The notes beneath the pieces were generated by a model. That model saw nothing but the letters and a program-made list of their open reading frames with translations. It was not told the DNA's origin and searched no databases. Below, one piece after another: positions 1 through 7,604 of a DNA stretch of 14,544 nucleotides. Location: the NCBI GenBank assembly GCA_963768025.1, contig CAVYGM010000039.1, forward strand, positions 1-14,544, in the 5' to 3' direction. The number at the start of each line of letters is the position of its first letter. Within the stretch, counting starts at the first letter, position 1. The stretch is from CAVYGM01 sp963768025 (GTDB lineage: Bacteria; Bacteroidota; Bacteroidia; Cytophagales; Spirosomataceae). The position numbers were made by a program, and so were the translations under genes.

Positions 1-17
1 GAAGTTTAGCCAACCCC

Positions 18-65
18 GCGCCGGAGGCGCTATCGGATAGGTGTTACTCGTCGGAGCCGAGCAAC
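18..65. repeat. Dyad-rich intergenic element (REP-like candidate)
   Basis: Three short inverted repeats lie side by side. GCGCC/GGCGC is at 18-22 and 26-30 with loop GGA. CTATC/GATAG is at 30-34 and 36-40 around a central G. An imperfect stem GTTaCTCG/CGAGcAAC is at 43-50 and 58-65 with a 7-base loop. Such a chain of small hairpins in a non-coding stretch is typical of dispersed REP-like palindromes, but only one copy is in the window, so the repeat status is inferred. The rest of positions 1-248 shows no convincing gene; a clear promoter for the gene at 249 was not identified. Confidence 0.4.
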
Positions 66-248
66 GGTGGCTGTACACGTTACATTACCCAAAATTAAAC
101 CAAGCCGGTAGAAATGCATCTAACCACCGAACGGCCTGGCAAGGTTATTTCTACAAATAATAAGATTTATGGACGTAATGTCTATGCAGAGTTGGCGTTG
201 TATAGGCTGTTCAGTAAGTTGCAGACCAAAACATAGATCAGAATAATC

Positions 249-878
249 ATGAAAAAAATAATCGGTATAGTCGCCCTGGTAGGCGTCATTGCTTTTTTTA
301 GTCAATGCAGTGTCAGTCGGCAGATTAAGGAGGCCAAAACGTTCGGCGACTGTAAGTACGCCATTACGTCCATTGACAGCATTTATCTGGCAGGCACGGA
401 TGTGCGCGAGCTAAGAAACATCAAGAGCATCAAGGATCTGGACCCGACCAAGTACCCGCAGCTTGGCCTGGCCATCCTGCGCAAAAAGGTACCCCTGGAT
501 TTACGGGTAAATCTGGATATCATTAATCCAACCAATAATCTGGCGGCCATCAACCAGATGGAATACATCGTATTGTTATCCAACAATGAGATTTTTAAGG
601 GGATTTTAAATCGCCGGATCGAGGTGTTTCCCGGCACGGGAAGTACCAAGGTGCCCGTTAACCTGAGCACTAATGCCTATGATCTGCTCATGAACGACCA
701 AACCCGCGATAGTTTCATTGCCATGATCCAGTCGCTTTCGGGCAAGTCGGACTCCAAGCCCGCCAAACTGACGGTTAAGATCAAACCTACCCTGGCCGTG
801 GGCGACAAGCAGGTGAATTATCCGGGCTACATTACCTTTGAGCAGGAAATAACGGACAACCTGGTGCTGGGAAGATAG
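249..878 (+). CDS. LEA14-like (LEA type 2 / WHy-domain) exported lipoprotein
   Basis: This encodes a 209-residue protein. It begins with a lipoprotein signal peptide, MKKIIGIVALVGVIAFF followed by SQC, so the mature protein probably starts at Cys20 and is lipid-anchored. The body has the look of LEA type 2 domains: a beta-rich region around residues 80-150 with 'VNLDIINPTNNLAAI' followed by alternating strands, where the N-P-T turn is characteristic. This family is found as single-gene lipoproteins in many Bacteroidota; its role is not established beyond a loose link to stress or desiccation proteins. The start at 249 is supported by the signal peptide beginning there. It is transcribed alone and ends just before a strong terminator. 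The function beyond 'exported LEA-like lipoprotein' is unknown. Confidence 0.75.
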   Translation: MKKIIGIVALVGVIAFFSQCSVSRQIKEAKTFGDCKYAITSIDSIYLAGTDVRELRNIKSIKDLDPTKYPQLGLAILRKKVPLDLRVNLDIINPTNNLAAINQMEYIVLLSNNEIFKGILNRRIEVFPGTGSTKVPVNLSTNAYDLLMNDQTRDSFIAMIQSLSGKSDSKPAKLTVKIKPTLAVGDKQVNYPGYITFEQEITDNLVLGR

Positions 879-895
879 AGGTCTTGAATCAATCA

Positions 896-937
896 AAACG
901 AAGGGGGGAGAAAGTTGACTTTCTCCCCCCTTCGTTT
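896..937. terminator. Bidirectional terminator between convergent genes
   Basis: A perfect 20-bp inverted repeat has its left arm at 896-915 and right arm at 918-937. The core is six G-C pairs flanked by A/T-rich ends. It reads as stem plus T-rich tail on either strand (AAACG on one side, CGTTT on the other). It lies exactly between the stop of the lipoprotein gene (878) and the stop of the leftward VOC gene (956), so it can serve both. Confidence 0.85.
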
Positions 938-955
938 GTGTAATCTTGACCTCAT

Positions 956-1381
956 TCAGGCATTTTCAAGAACATCAATCTCAAATTTGTTCATTTTCAT
1001 CACCTCCTGCATCACCCTCTTTGCTTTTTCCGGATCTTTCATGAGCTTACTAAGCTGGGTCGGAACGATCTGCCAGGATACGCCAAATTGGTCTTTGAGC
1101 CACCCGCACCTACCTTCTTTCCCTCCATTTGCCGTAAGTTGTTGCCAGTAGCTATCTATCTCTTCCTGGGTGTCGCAATTGACCACAAAAGATACCGCTT
1201 CGTTAAATGCAAATTCCGGCCCGGCGTTGAGCCCCATGAACTTCCGCCCGTTTACCTCAAACATAACCACCATAGGGGTGTCTTGGAGGATCTTTGAGTT
1301 TTTGAAAATAGAACAATAAAATTCGGCCGCGGCCTTGGCCTGCCCATTGAACCACAAGCAGGGGTAGATCGGTTCTGACAT
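956..1381 (-). CDS. VOC-superfamily protein, PhnB / 3-demethylubiquinone methyltransferase-like
   Basis: This encodes a 141-residue cytoplasmic protein. The start at 1381 (MSEPIYPCLWFNG) is chosen over the longer frame start at 1447 because the family begins at this motif and the 22 extra residues look non-coding. Family hallmarks are PCLWFNGQAKAAAEFY near the N-terminus, 'EVNGRKFMGLNAGPEF' in the middle and 'RCGWLKDQFGVSWQIVP' towards the end, typical of PhnB-like glyoxalase-fold proteins. The substrate is unknown; many are annotated only as VOC family. Compared with my memory of the family, the loop after 'FKNSKI' is short (it runs straight into LQDTPMVVMFE), suggesting a small in-frame deletion or a compact variant. 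The gene stands alone on the minus strand. Confidence 0.85.
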   Translation of the reverse strand: MSEPIYPCLWFNGQAKAAAEFYCSIFKNSKILQDTPMVVMFEVNGRKFMGLNAGPEFAFNEAVSFVVNCDTQEEIDSYWQQLTANGGKEGRCGWLKDQFGVSWQIVPTQLSKLMKDPEKAKRVMQEVMKMNKFEIDVLENA

Positions 1382-1473
1382 ATCGTATACTGTTGATAGG
1401 GTTGACAAACAAAAAACAACAGGACAAGGTATGAAAGTAATCCTCAATAGGCCGGTACCTTTTGCGGCTTTCT

Positions 1474-1510
1474 AAGGGGCCAAATGCGGCATAGGAAAGT
1501 TTGGCCCCTT
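1474..1510. other. Perfect 11-bp dyad downstream of msrA, possible terminator
   Basis: AAGGGGCCAAA at 1474-1484 is matched by TTTGGCCCCTT at 1500-1510, with a 15-base loop. It sits just after the stop of the leftward msrA gene and before the VOC gene. There is no clear run of T after the stem on the minus strand, so it is a weak intrinsic terminator at best and may be a small palindromic element. Confidence 0.4.
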
Positions 1511-1520
1511 TGAGCCATGA

Positions 1521-2189
1521 CTAGCTATTTTCTTTTAGCTTGCCTTTGTAAGCCGCTTTGAATTTCCGGAAGCGGGGGATTGACACATTCTGCACATAGG
1601 GATTGCCCGGATTGTGCTCGATGTAATCCTGATGGTAGCCCTCGGCCCGGTAGAACTTATCCAGCTTTTTAATCTCCGTCACGATTTTGTTGCTAAACTG
1701 TTCCTGGTTCATTTGGGCCGTGATGCGCTCGGCGGTTTGCTTTTCTTGGGGAGTGTTGTAAAAAAGGATAGACCGGTACGAGGTACCCCGGTCGGGGCCC
1801 TGACGGTTGAGGGTGGTGGGGTCGTGGGAAAGGTAGAATACCCGCACCAGTTCTTCGTAGCTAACCGTTGCCGGATTGTAGTACACGAGTACGGTTTCGG
1901 CGTGGCCGGTGGTTTCGGTGTTCACGAGGTCATAGGTAGGGTTTGGCACGGTACCACCCGCGTAGCCTGATATGACGGAGTCTACGCCCACTACGGCCTG
2001 AAATATCTCTTCGGTACACCAGAAGCAACCCGAGGCGAAAGCCGCAGTAGCCTGCCCGACGGGTGCCTGAATGGATACTTCCCGCACGTTGCTATTGTCC
2101 GTAGCTGACTGACTACCCGACGACTCGCAGGAGGCAGCTCCCAGCACCAAGCCCAGCGTTAGGGTAGCAAATGATTTGTATAGGGTCAT
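1521..2189 (-). CDS. msrA: Peptide-methionine (S)-S-oxide reductase, exported lipoprotein form
   Basis: MsrA reduces the S-epimer of methionine sulfoxide in proteins. This 222-residue protein carries a lipoprotein signal (MTLYKSFATL, then LGAASC with lipidated Cys21), so it should act in the periplasm on an envelope membrane. The active-site motif GCFWCTEE places the catalytic cysteine at Cys55. Other family blocks are SGYAGG, 'GHAETVLVYYNP', 'FYLSHDPTTLNRQGPDRGTSYRS' (split here by position) and 'YHQDYI'. There is no C-terminal cysteine, so Cys58 three residues on is a candidate resolving cysteine. There is no fused MsrB domain and no msrB neighbour in the window. The gene is monocistronic on the minus strand. 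Identity is secure; the periplasmic location follows from the lipobox. Confidence 0.95.
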   Translation of the reverse strand: MTLYKSFATLTLGLVLGAASCESSGSQSATDNSNVREVSIQAPVGQATAAFASGCFWCTEEIFQAVVGVDSVISGYAGGTVPNPTYDLVNTETTGHAETVLVYYNPATVSYEELVRVFYLSHDPTTLNRQGPDRGTSYRSILFYNTPQEKQTAERITAQMNQEQFSNKIVTEIKKLDKFYRAEGYHQDYIEHNPGNPYVQNVSIPRFRKFKAAYKGKLKENS

Positions 2190-2222
2190 GTAAAATAGGT
2201 TTTTAATGATTCCCTATTTTAA

Positions 2223-2249
2223 CAAACGTATACGCTATTCTGTTTCAAA
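2223..2249 (-). promoter_or_regulatory. Candidate Bacteroidota-type promoter for msrA
   Basis: On the minus strand TACGTTTG (2223-2230) matches the Bacteroidota -7 consensus TAnnTTTG exactly, 33 bases upstream of the msrA start. A TTTG (2246-2249) lies upstream as a possible -33 element. The 15-base spacing is shorter than the usual 19 or so, so the upstream element is doubtful. Confidence 0.35.
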
Positions 2250-2289
2250 ATCAGAGTGGAAAGTCAGGATTAACGGATAATATAAAGCC

Positions 2290-2320
2290 AAAAAAGAAGG
2301 CTGCCCACTGACAGCCTTCT
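2290..2320 (-). terminator. Rho-independent terminator of the outer-membrane receptor gene
   Basis: On the minus strand AGAAGGCTG / CAGCCTTCT (2312-2320 and 2295-2303) forms a perfect 9-bp stem with an 8-base loop, followed by a run of six T (A tract at 2290-2295 on the plus strand). It lies about 30 bases past the stop codon of the receptor gene. Confidence 0.85.
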
Positions 2321-2348
2321 ATGCACTATCCCAATCTATAAAAATTGA

Positions 2349-4901
2349 TTAATTGTTTGTCTCGCCTCCGCCCATCACGTCTTCGTTCTTCACGCCACGG
2401 GTTTTCTTTTTCTCCACCAGCGCCATTTTACCAATCTTATAGCTGAACGTCAGCTTGACATTCTGGTTGTAAATGTTGTTGACACTTACCTGGCTGAATG
2501 TTGGCGAGTTGAGCGTGCTACGCATTTTCATACCTCCGAAGAAGTTGTCAGCGGCCAAGCCAAGGCTTCCTTTCTTATTGGCAAACTCCTTCCGGACGCC
2601 CACTGAGTACATACCCATACCGCCTTGGGTACCTTGCAGCTGCACCCGGTTGCCCCGGAATCCGCCGAAGGCCTGAAGTCCCCAACCGTTAGGCAACATC
2701 AACTGCGATTGCAGACGGCCACCGATCACAAAGCCGGAGTTGTTCACCATTTCCGAAACACCCGACAACCCGATCTGACGGCCTTCCAGGTAGTTGTAGT
2801 ACATGTCCAGGCCACCGTTCAGAGTCCACTTAGAGGTCAGGAACACGTTACCAAATACGTTGGCACCGAACGTTTGTTCTTTACCGATATTCTGGTAGGT
2901 GGTAATCAGGGCTCCGATGAGGGTATCGGAGGGCGTGGTGATACGGGTAATGGCATTGCTGGTCTGACGGCCGAACAGTGCTACGGTCAGGTACGTTTTC
3001 TTAATGGACGTGCTCAGGCTTAGCTCTACATTGTCGGTCAATTCGGGACGGAGCGTGGGGTTACCAATGTTGATATTCTGGGGGTTAGCGGCGTTGAAGT
3101 TAGGGTTCAGTTGCTGCAAACCGGGACGCTGAATCCGCTTATTGTAGGCCAGTTTCAGGGTAGAGGCTTTGCCAACGCTCTTGGAAATGTTCACACTAGG
3201 TACCAGGTTGGAGTACGACGGTATGATGATGTCCCGCTCCTGATCATTTGCTTCAATGGAAGTGTGTTCAAAGCGTGAGCCTACCTTTACGGTATACTTA
3301 TTCGGTAAAGACAGGGTATAGGACAGGTAGCCAGCGCCGATGTTCTGGTTGTAGTTGAGCAGGCCGGCAGGGTTCCGGAGGTCCGATGCAAAACCACCCG
3401 TAGCAGCGGCAATCTGATAGCTGAAGTCACTATTCACTTCCCGCATGATGCCTTTGATACCAAACTCGATCTGTTGTTTCTTGCCAATCGGGCTTACATA
3501 GTCGGTCTGTAGCGTGATCTCCTTATTTTCGTTTGAGTTCAGGTTTTTCTGGCGGCCAGTCAGTTCCTGCGAACCGTTTAGCAGATCGGCGTTAAAGTTG
3601 TTGGTCAGGTTACTGACGCTGTAAAGGGTAGATACCGACCACTCCTGACCTGGTTTGAAAGTCTTGACGTAATCCAGGTTCAGGTCTACGGAGTTGGATG
3701 CATCGCGGCTGTCTACATTCCGGAAAGCCGTGGAGCTCAGGATATCATTGGTGAAAAGCTTGGTGGTATAATCCTGGTCACGGGAGAAATTGCGGGTGCC
3801 GAAGTTTACGCCGGCGGTCAGGTACTGATTTTTTCCTAAATCATAGTCGAAGCCCAGGTTGTAGCGGCCAAACATTCCGAAATCGTGCGCATCGGCGGTT
3901 TGGTTGGTGAGAATGTCGTTGCCATTCTGCATCGTACTCTGATCCATTTGTACCAGCGCCTTGTTGTAAAAAGCCCGGCCAAATCCACCCAGCGTTACCC
4001 CTAGCTTGCCGGTACGCAGGCTACCGTTCAGGCCCAGGTTAGAACCCCGCAGACCGGTACCCGTATCCAGGCTCAGGGTAGCCCCCTGAATGGTTGATTT
4101 CTTGGTGATGATGTTGATAATCCCACCCGATCCCTCGGCGTCGTACTTGGCGGATGGGGAAGTGATTACTTCTACGGATTTGATGAGGTCGGCAGGAATC
4201 ATTTTCAAGGCATCGGCGATGCTGCTGGCAATGATCGTCGAAGGCTTGTTGTTGATCAATACGCGCAGGTTAGAGGTACCCCGCAGCGTTACGTTTCCGT
4301 CAAAGTCCACGGCCAGCATTGGGACCTTGCGCAGTACATCGGCGGCGTCGCCGCCTTTGGAAGTCAGGTCTTTTTCGGCGTTATACACCAGGCGGTCAAC
4401 CTTCTCTTCGATGAGCGACTTCTCGCCGGTTACCGTTACGGCATCCAGCTGAATGGTGGAGGTAGACAATTTGATGACACCCACTTCCAGGTCGTCCCCC
4501 TTTTTGATTTTAATATCTGAGATCTTCTTATCGGTATAGCCAATAAACCGAACCAGCAGGTAATATTCGCCTTCGGCAATCTTGGTCAGGGAGAATTTTC
4601 CTTTTTCGTCGGCCACCGTTCCGTCTACTGGTTTTTGGGTAGCCTTGTCAAATAAAGCGATGGTGGCGTATTCAACCGCGCTCGTTAGGGAGGAGTCCAC
4701 TACATAGCCGGTTATTTTTGAGTTCCCCTTGGCTTGGGGCAATTCGAAAGCCTGGGTTTGAGTGCTCTCGGTGCGGGGGCGTCCGTTGCCATCGCCCGAT
4801 TGGGGCCGGCCCATACCGCCGGGGCCACCACCTGGAAACTGCGCCTGGGCGGAAAAGCTACCTAGTAGGATGGTAAGGATTAGGAGTAGGTTCTTTTTCA
4901 T
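2349..4901 (-). CDS. Outer-membrane beta-barrel receptor (TonB-dependent-receptor-like, OMP_b-brl_3 family)
   Basis: This encodes an 850-residue outer-membrane protein. The start at 4901 (MKKNLLLILTILLGSFSAQA) is preferred to the frame start at 4973 because a clean Sec signal peptide begins there. After cleavage comes a Gly/Pro-rich stretch (QFPGGGPGGMGRPQSGDG). A carboxypeptidase-regulatory-like Ig domain follows ('KITGYVVDSS...GKFSLTKIAEGEYYL...FIGYTDK', roughly residues 65-150). Next is a plug-like domain ('AADVLRKVPML', 'NVTLRGTSNLRVLINNKPS', 'EVITSPSAKYDAEGSGGI'), then a long barrel of alternating strands. The C-terminus runs '...VKLTFSYKIGKM' and then a charged tail of about 22 residues. 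I see no obvious TonB box, and no SusD partner is adjacent, so this is not a SusCD pair. The substrate is unknown. It has its own terminator, and a divergent region separates it from the GH3 operon. Confidence 0.85.
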   Translation of the reverse strand: MKKNLLLILTILLGSFSAQAQFPGGGPGGMGRPQSGDGNGRPRTESTQTQAFELPQAKGNSKITGYVVDSSLTSAVEYATIALFDKATQKPVDGTVADEKGKFSLTKIAEGEYYLLVRFIGYTDKKISDIKIKKGDDLEVGVIKLSTSTIQLDAVTVTGEKSLIEEKVDRLVYNAEKDLTSKGGDAADVLRKVPMLAVDFDGNVTLRGTSNLRVLINNKPSTIIASSIADALKMIPADLIKSVEVITSPSAKYDAEGSGGIINIITKKSTIQGATLSLDTGTGLRGSNLGLNGSLRTGKLGVTLGGFGRAFYNKALVQMDQSTMQNGNDILTNQTADAHDFGMFGRYNLGFDYDLGKNQYLTAGVNFGTRNFSRDQDYTTKLFTNDILSSTAFRNVDSRDASNSVDLNLDYVKTFKPGQEWSVSTLYSVSNLTNNFNADLLNGSQELTGRQKNLNSNENKEITLQTDYVSPIGKKQQIEFGIKGIMREVNSDFSYQIAAATGGFASDLRNPAGLLNYNQNIGAGYLSYTLSLPNKYTVKVGSRFEHTSIEANDQERDIIIPSYSNLVPSVNISKSVGKASTLKLAYNKRIQRPGLQQLNPNFNAANPQNINIGNPTLRPELTDNVELSLSTSIKKTYLTVALFGRQTSNAITRITTPSDTLIGALITTYQNIGKEQTFGANVFGNVFLTSKWTLNGGLDMYYNYLEGRQIGLSGVSEMVNNSGFVIGGRLQSQLMLPNGWGLQAFGGFRGNRVQLQGTQGGMGMYSVGVRKEFANKKGSLGLAADNFFGGMKMRSTLNSPTFSQVSVNNIYNQNVKLTFSYKIGKMALVEKKKTRGVKNEDVMGGGETNN

Positions 4902-5217
4902 GGTTGTATTTGATTGTATAAAATGGGATGTTTCAGTGTTAGAGTACATGGTCGTTTTTGATTTACGATTCAAAGCAACTATAAAAAAACCACTCTATTT
5001 TGTAGAATAGACTATTTGACCAATTAACTCGACAGAAGTCCGGTTTTGTACTTTTTTGCTATAAAACCTGAACGGTGGATAGAATGGCGCGAGTTATCGA
5101 TCAAACGGGTGTATCCGTCGAAAAACAGGGTGTTTTTGGGAGATAACTTCGTTTGAAACTTGTATTTCGCTGGTATCCATGCGGAACTTTGGGAAAAAAA
5201 TTTACATCCAATACGAT
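4902..5217. promoter_or_regulatory. Divergent intergenic region between receptor and GH3 operon
   Basis: About 300 bases without a gene, AT-rich near the middle, must hold promoters for both the leftward receptor gene and the rightward GH3 gene. Near-matches to the Bacteroidota -7 box are TTGCTTTG on the minus strand (plus-strand CAAAGCAA at 4972-4979) and TTCGTTTG on the plus strand just before 5154, each with one mismatch to TAnnTTTG. A 6-bp dyad TCTATT/AATAGA (4994-4999 and 5006-5011, 6-base spacer) could be an operator. None of these is strong enough to assign separately. Confidence 0.4.
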
Positions 5218-7581
5218 ATGCTTCCTTCTCTCCATTTGCCTTGTCGTTTTAAGTGTGCTTCCGTTATTCTACTGATTCTGGGTTGGGCTGCTTCCGGTCA
5301 GGGACAGCCAACTGCCACCGTTCCTGGATTTAAAACCGTAGTGAATAAGAACGGCCCCCGGCTGGGATACTCCGCGGAATCAGGGGTGAAAATCCTTACG
5401 AGCAATGGTCTCAACTTTAAAGATCTAAATAGAAACGGCAAACTCGATGCCTACGAAGACTGGCGACTGAGCGTGGAGGAGCGGGCCAAAGACCTGGCCT
5501 CAAAAATGACGGTGGAACAAATAGCCGGGCTCATGCTGTACAGCGGGCATCAGGCCATACCGGCCGCCCCCAGGGGCTTGGGGGCCGCCACCTACAACGG
5601 CAAAGCTTTTGCCGAGAGTGGGCTGGATGCATCGGTTCTTACTGATCAGCAAAAGCAGTTTCTGACCGCCGATAACCTCCGCCATGTACTGGTCACCCGC
5701 GTACAAAGCCCGGCGATTGCCGCTACCTGGAATAACAAAGTTCAGGCGTTAGTGGAAGGCCTGGGCCTGGGGATTCCGGCCAATAATAGCTCCGACCCGC
5801 GCCACAATGCCACGGCAAGTACCGAGTACAACGCCGGGGCTGGTGGGACCATCTCGATGTGGCCTGAGCAGCTGGGGATGGCCGCTACGTTTGACCCGGC
5901 TCTGGTGCAGAAGTTTGGGGATATAGCTTCCCGGGAGTACCGCGCTCTGGGCATTGCCACCGCGCTATCTCCGCAGATAGACCTGGGCACGGAGCCTCGG
6001 TGGAGCCGGTTCAACGGTACCTTCGGCGAAGATCCCTACCTGGCCGCCGACCTGGCGCGCGCCTACGTGGATGGCTTTCAAACTTCCACCGGGGCTGCCG
6101 AAAATAAGGAGGGCTGGGGGTATCATAGCGTCAATGCCATGGTGAAGCACTGGCCCGGCGGGGGGCCGGAAGAAGCCGGACGCGATGCCCACTTCGCCTA
6201 CGGGAAGTTTGCGGTGTATCCTGGAAATAACTTTCAGGCCCACCTGATCCCCTTTGTGGAGGGTGCTTTTAAGCTTTCGGGCAAAACAAAGAAGGCAGCG
6301 GCGGTTATGCCTTACTATACGGTATCGTATAATCAGGATACGCAATACGGCGAAAACGTGGGAAATGGGTTCAGTAAGTACCTCGTCACCGACCTGCTCA
6401 GGAAAAAGTACAACTACGATGGGGTAGTGTGTACCGACTGGCTCATTACAGCCGACGAAGGGAAGACTCCCGATGTGTTTGCCGGAAAATCGTGGGGAGT
6501 AGAAAAAATGTCGGTGGCCGAACGTCACTACAAAGTACTGATGGCAGGCGTGGATCAGTTTGGGGGAAATAATGCCGCCGGCCCCGTACTGGAAGCTTAC
6601 AAAATGGGTGTAAAGGAACACGGTGAGGCTTTTATGCGGACCCGTTTTGAGCAGTCGGCCGTTCGGCTGTTGCGTAATATTTTTCAGGTAGGGCTATTTG
6701 AAAATCCCTACGTAGACCCGGAGGCCTCGGCCCGGACGGTCGGAAGTCCCGAATTCATGAAGGCCGGCTACGAAGCACAGATAAAATCGGTGGTTCTGTT
6801 AAAGAACAAAGCATCCGTACTGCCTCTTGCCAAACAGAAAGTGGTGTACGTCCCCAAACGATTTATCCCCGCTTCGCGCGACTGGTTTGGAAACAGTACC
6901 CCCGAGCGGCTGGAATATCCGGTGAATATGGATCTGGTGAAAAAATACTATGCCGTTACCGACGATCCCGCCAAGGCGGATGTAGCCCTGGTGTTCGTAA
7001 AAGGCCCCGCTGGTGGAGTAGGCTACGACAAGGCGGATAAAGAAAAAGGCGGAAACGGCTATGTCCCCATTTCGCTGCAATACGGCCCTTACACCGCTGA
7101 GCAGGGGAGAGCTCAGAGTATGGCGGCTGGTGATCCGGTGGTAGATCCAACGAATACCAACCGATCTTATAAGGGCAAAACCTTCACCGCTGGTAACACC
7201 GCGGACTTGAAAGCTATTCTGGATACGAAAGCGGCCATGGCCGGTAAGCCCGTCGTTGTTTTCATGGCATTGACCAATCCCGCCGTTGTGGCCGAATTTG
7301 AGAAAGAAGTTTCGGGTATTATCGCTACTTTTGGAATACAGGATCAGGCATTGCTGGATATTATTTCCGGCAAAGAGGTACCTTCCGGCCTGTTACCTTT
7401 TCAGATGCCCGCCGATATGCAGACGGTGGAGTTGCAGCGGGAAGACGTACCCCACGACATGACAAGCTACGTGGATTCGGAGGGACACACCTATACCTTC
7501 GGTTTCGGCCTGAACTGGAAAGGGAGCATCCAGGATGGTAGAACATCGAAGTACATGAAGCAAGTCGGCAATAAAAATTGA
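5218..7581 (+). CDS. Glycoside hydrolase family 3 protein (exported beta-glucosidase/xylosidase-like)
   Basis: GH3 enzymes hydrolyse beta-linked glucosides, xylosides and related sugars with retention. The start at 5218 (MLPSLHLP) gives 787 residues and a shorter n-region before the hydrophobic stretch CASVILLILGWAASGQG; an in-frame ATG at 5179 would give 800. Numbering from 5179, an EF-hand-like calcium loop D82-x-N-x-N-G-x-L-D-x-x-E93 precedes the TIM barrel. The barrel shows 'RFNGTFGEDPYLAADLA', the KHWPGGG motif (Lys323-His324) and the nucleophile Asp420 in VVCTDW. The C-terminal alpha/beta sandwich starts near 'KSVVLLKNKASVLPL' and ends with FGFGLNWK. There is no fibronectin-III domain, so it is a two-domain GH3. 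Substrate specificity cannot be read from sequence. It is the first gene of an apparent operon with the kinase 23 bases downstream. Confidence 0.93.
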   Translation: MLPSLHLPCRFKCASVILLILGWAASGQGQPTATVPGFKTVVNKNGPRLGYSAESGVKILTSNGLNFKDLNRNGKLDAYEDWRLSVEERAKDLASKMTVEQIAGLMLYSGHQAIPAAPRGLGAATYNGKAFAESGLDASVLTDQQKQFLTADNLRHVLVTRVQSPAIAATWNNKVQALVEGLGLGIPANNSSDPRHNATASTEYNAGAGGTISMWPEQLGMAATFDPALVQKFGDIASREYRALGIATALSPQIDLGTEPRWSRFNGTFGEDPYLAADLARAYVDGFQTSTGAAENKEGWGYHSVNAMVKHWPGGGPEEAGRDAHFAYGKFAVYPGNNFQAHLIPFVEGAFKLSGKTKKAAAVMPYYTVSYNQDTQYGENVGNGFSKYLVTDLLRKKYNYDGVVCTDWLITADEGKTPDVFAGKSWGVEKMSVAERHYKVLMAGVDQFGGNNAAGPVLEAYKMGVKEHGEAFMRTRFEQSAVRLLRNIFQVGLFENPYVDPEASARTVGSPEFMKAGYEAQIKSVVLLKNKASVLPLAKQKVVYVPKRFIPASRDWFGNSTPERLEYPVNMDLVKKYYAVTDDPAKADVALVFVKGPAGGVGYDKADKEKGGNGYVPISLQYGPYTAEQGRAQSMAAGDPVVDPTNTNRSYKGKTFTAGNTADLKAILDTKAAMAGKPVVVFMALTNPAVVAEFEKEVSGIIATFGIQDQALLDIISGKEVPSGLLPFQMPADMQTVELQREDVPHDMTSYVDSEGHTYTFGFGLNWKGSIQDGRTSKYMKQVGNKN

Positions 7582-7604
7582 CGCAGGCTACAACGACCCT
7601 GACT

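Noticed and set aside
120..305. 61-codon open frame on the minus strand over the first lipoprotein gene start
   Set aside because: It overlaps the signal-peptide region of a convincing plus-strand gene and has no family-like features.
2349..4901. SusC-type receptor of a polysaccharide utilisation locus
   Set aside because: No SusD-like gene is adjacent and the protein is shorter, with features of the OMP_b-brl_3 family.
5965..6621. 218-codon open frame on the minus strand inside the GH3 gene
   Set aside because: It is the antisense shadow of a well-conserved GH3 coding region with clear catalytic motifs.
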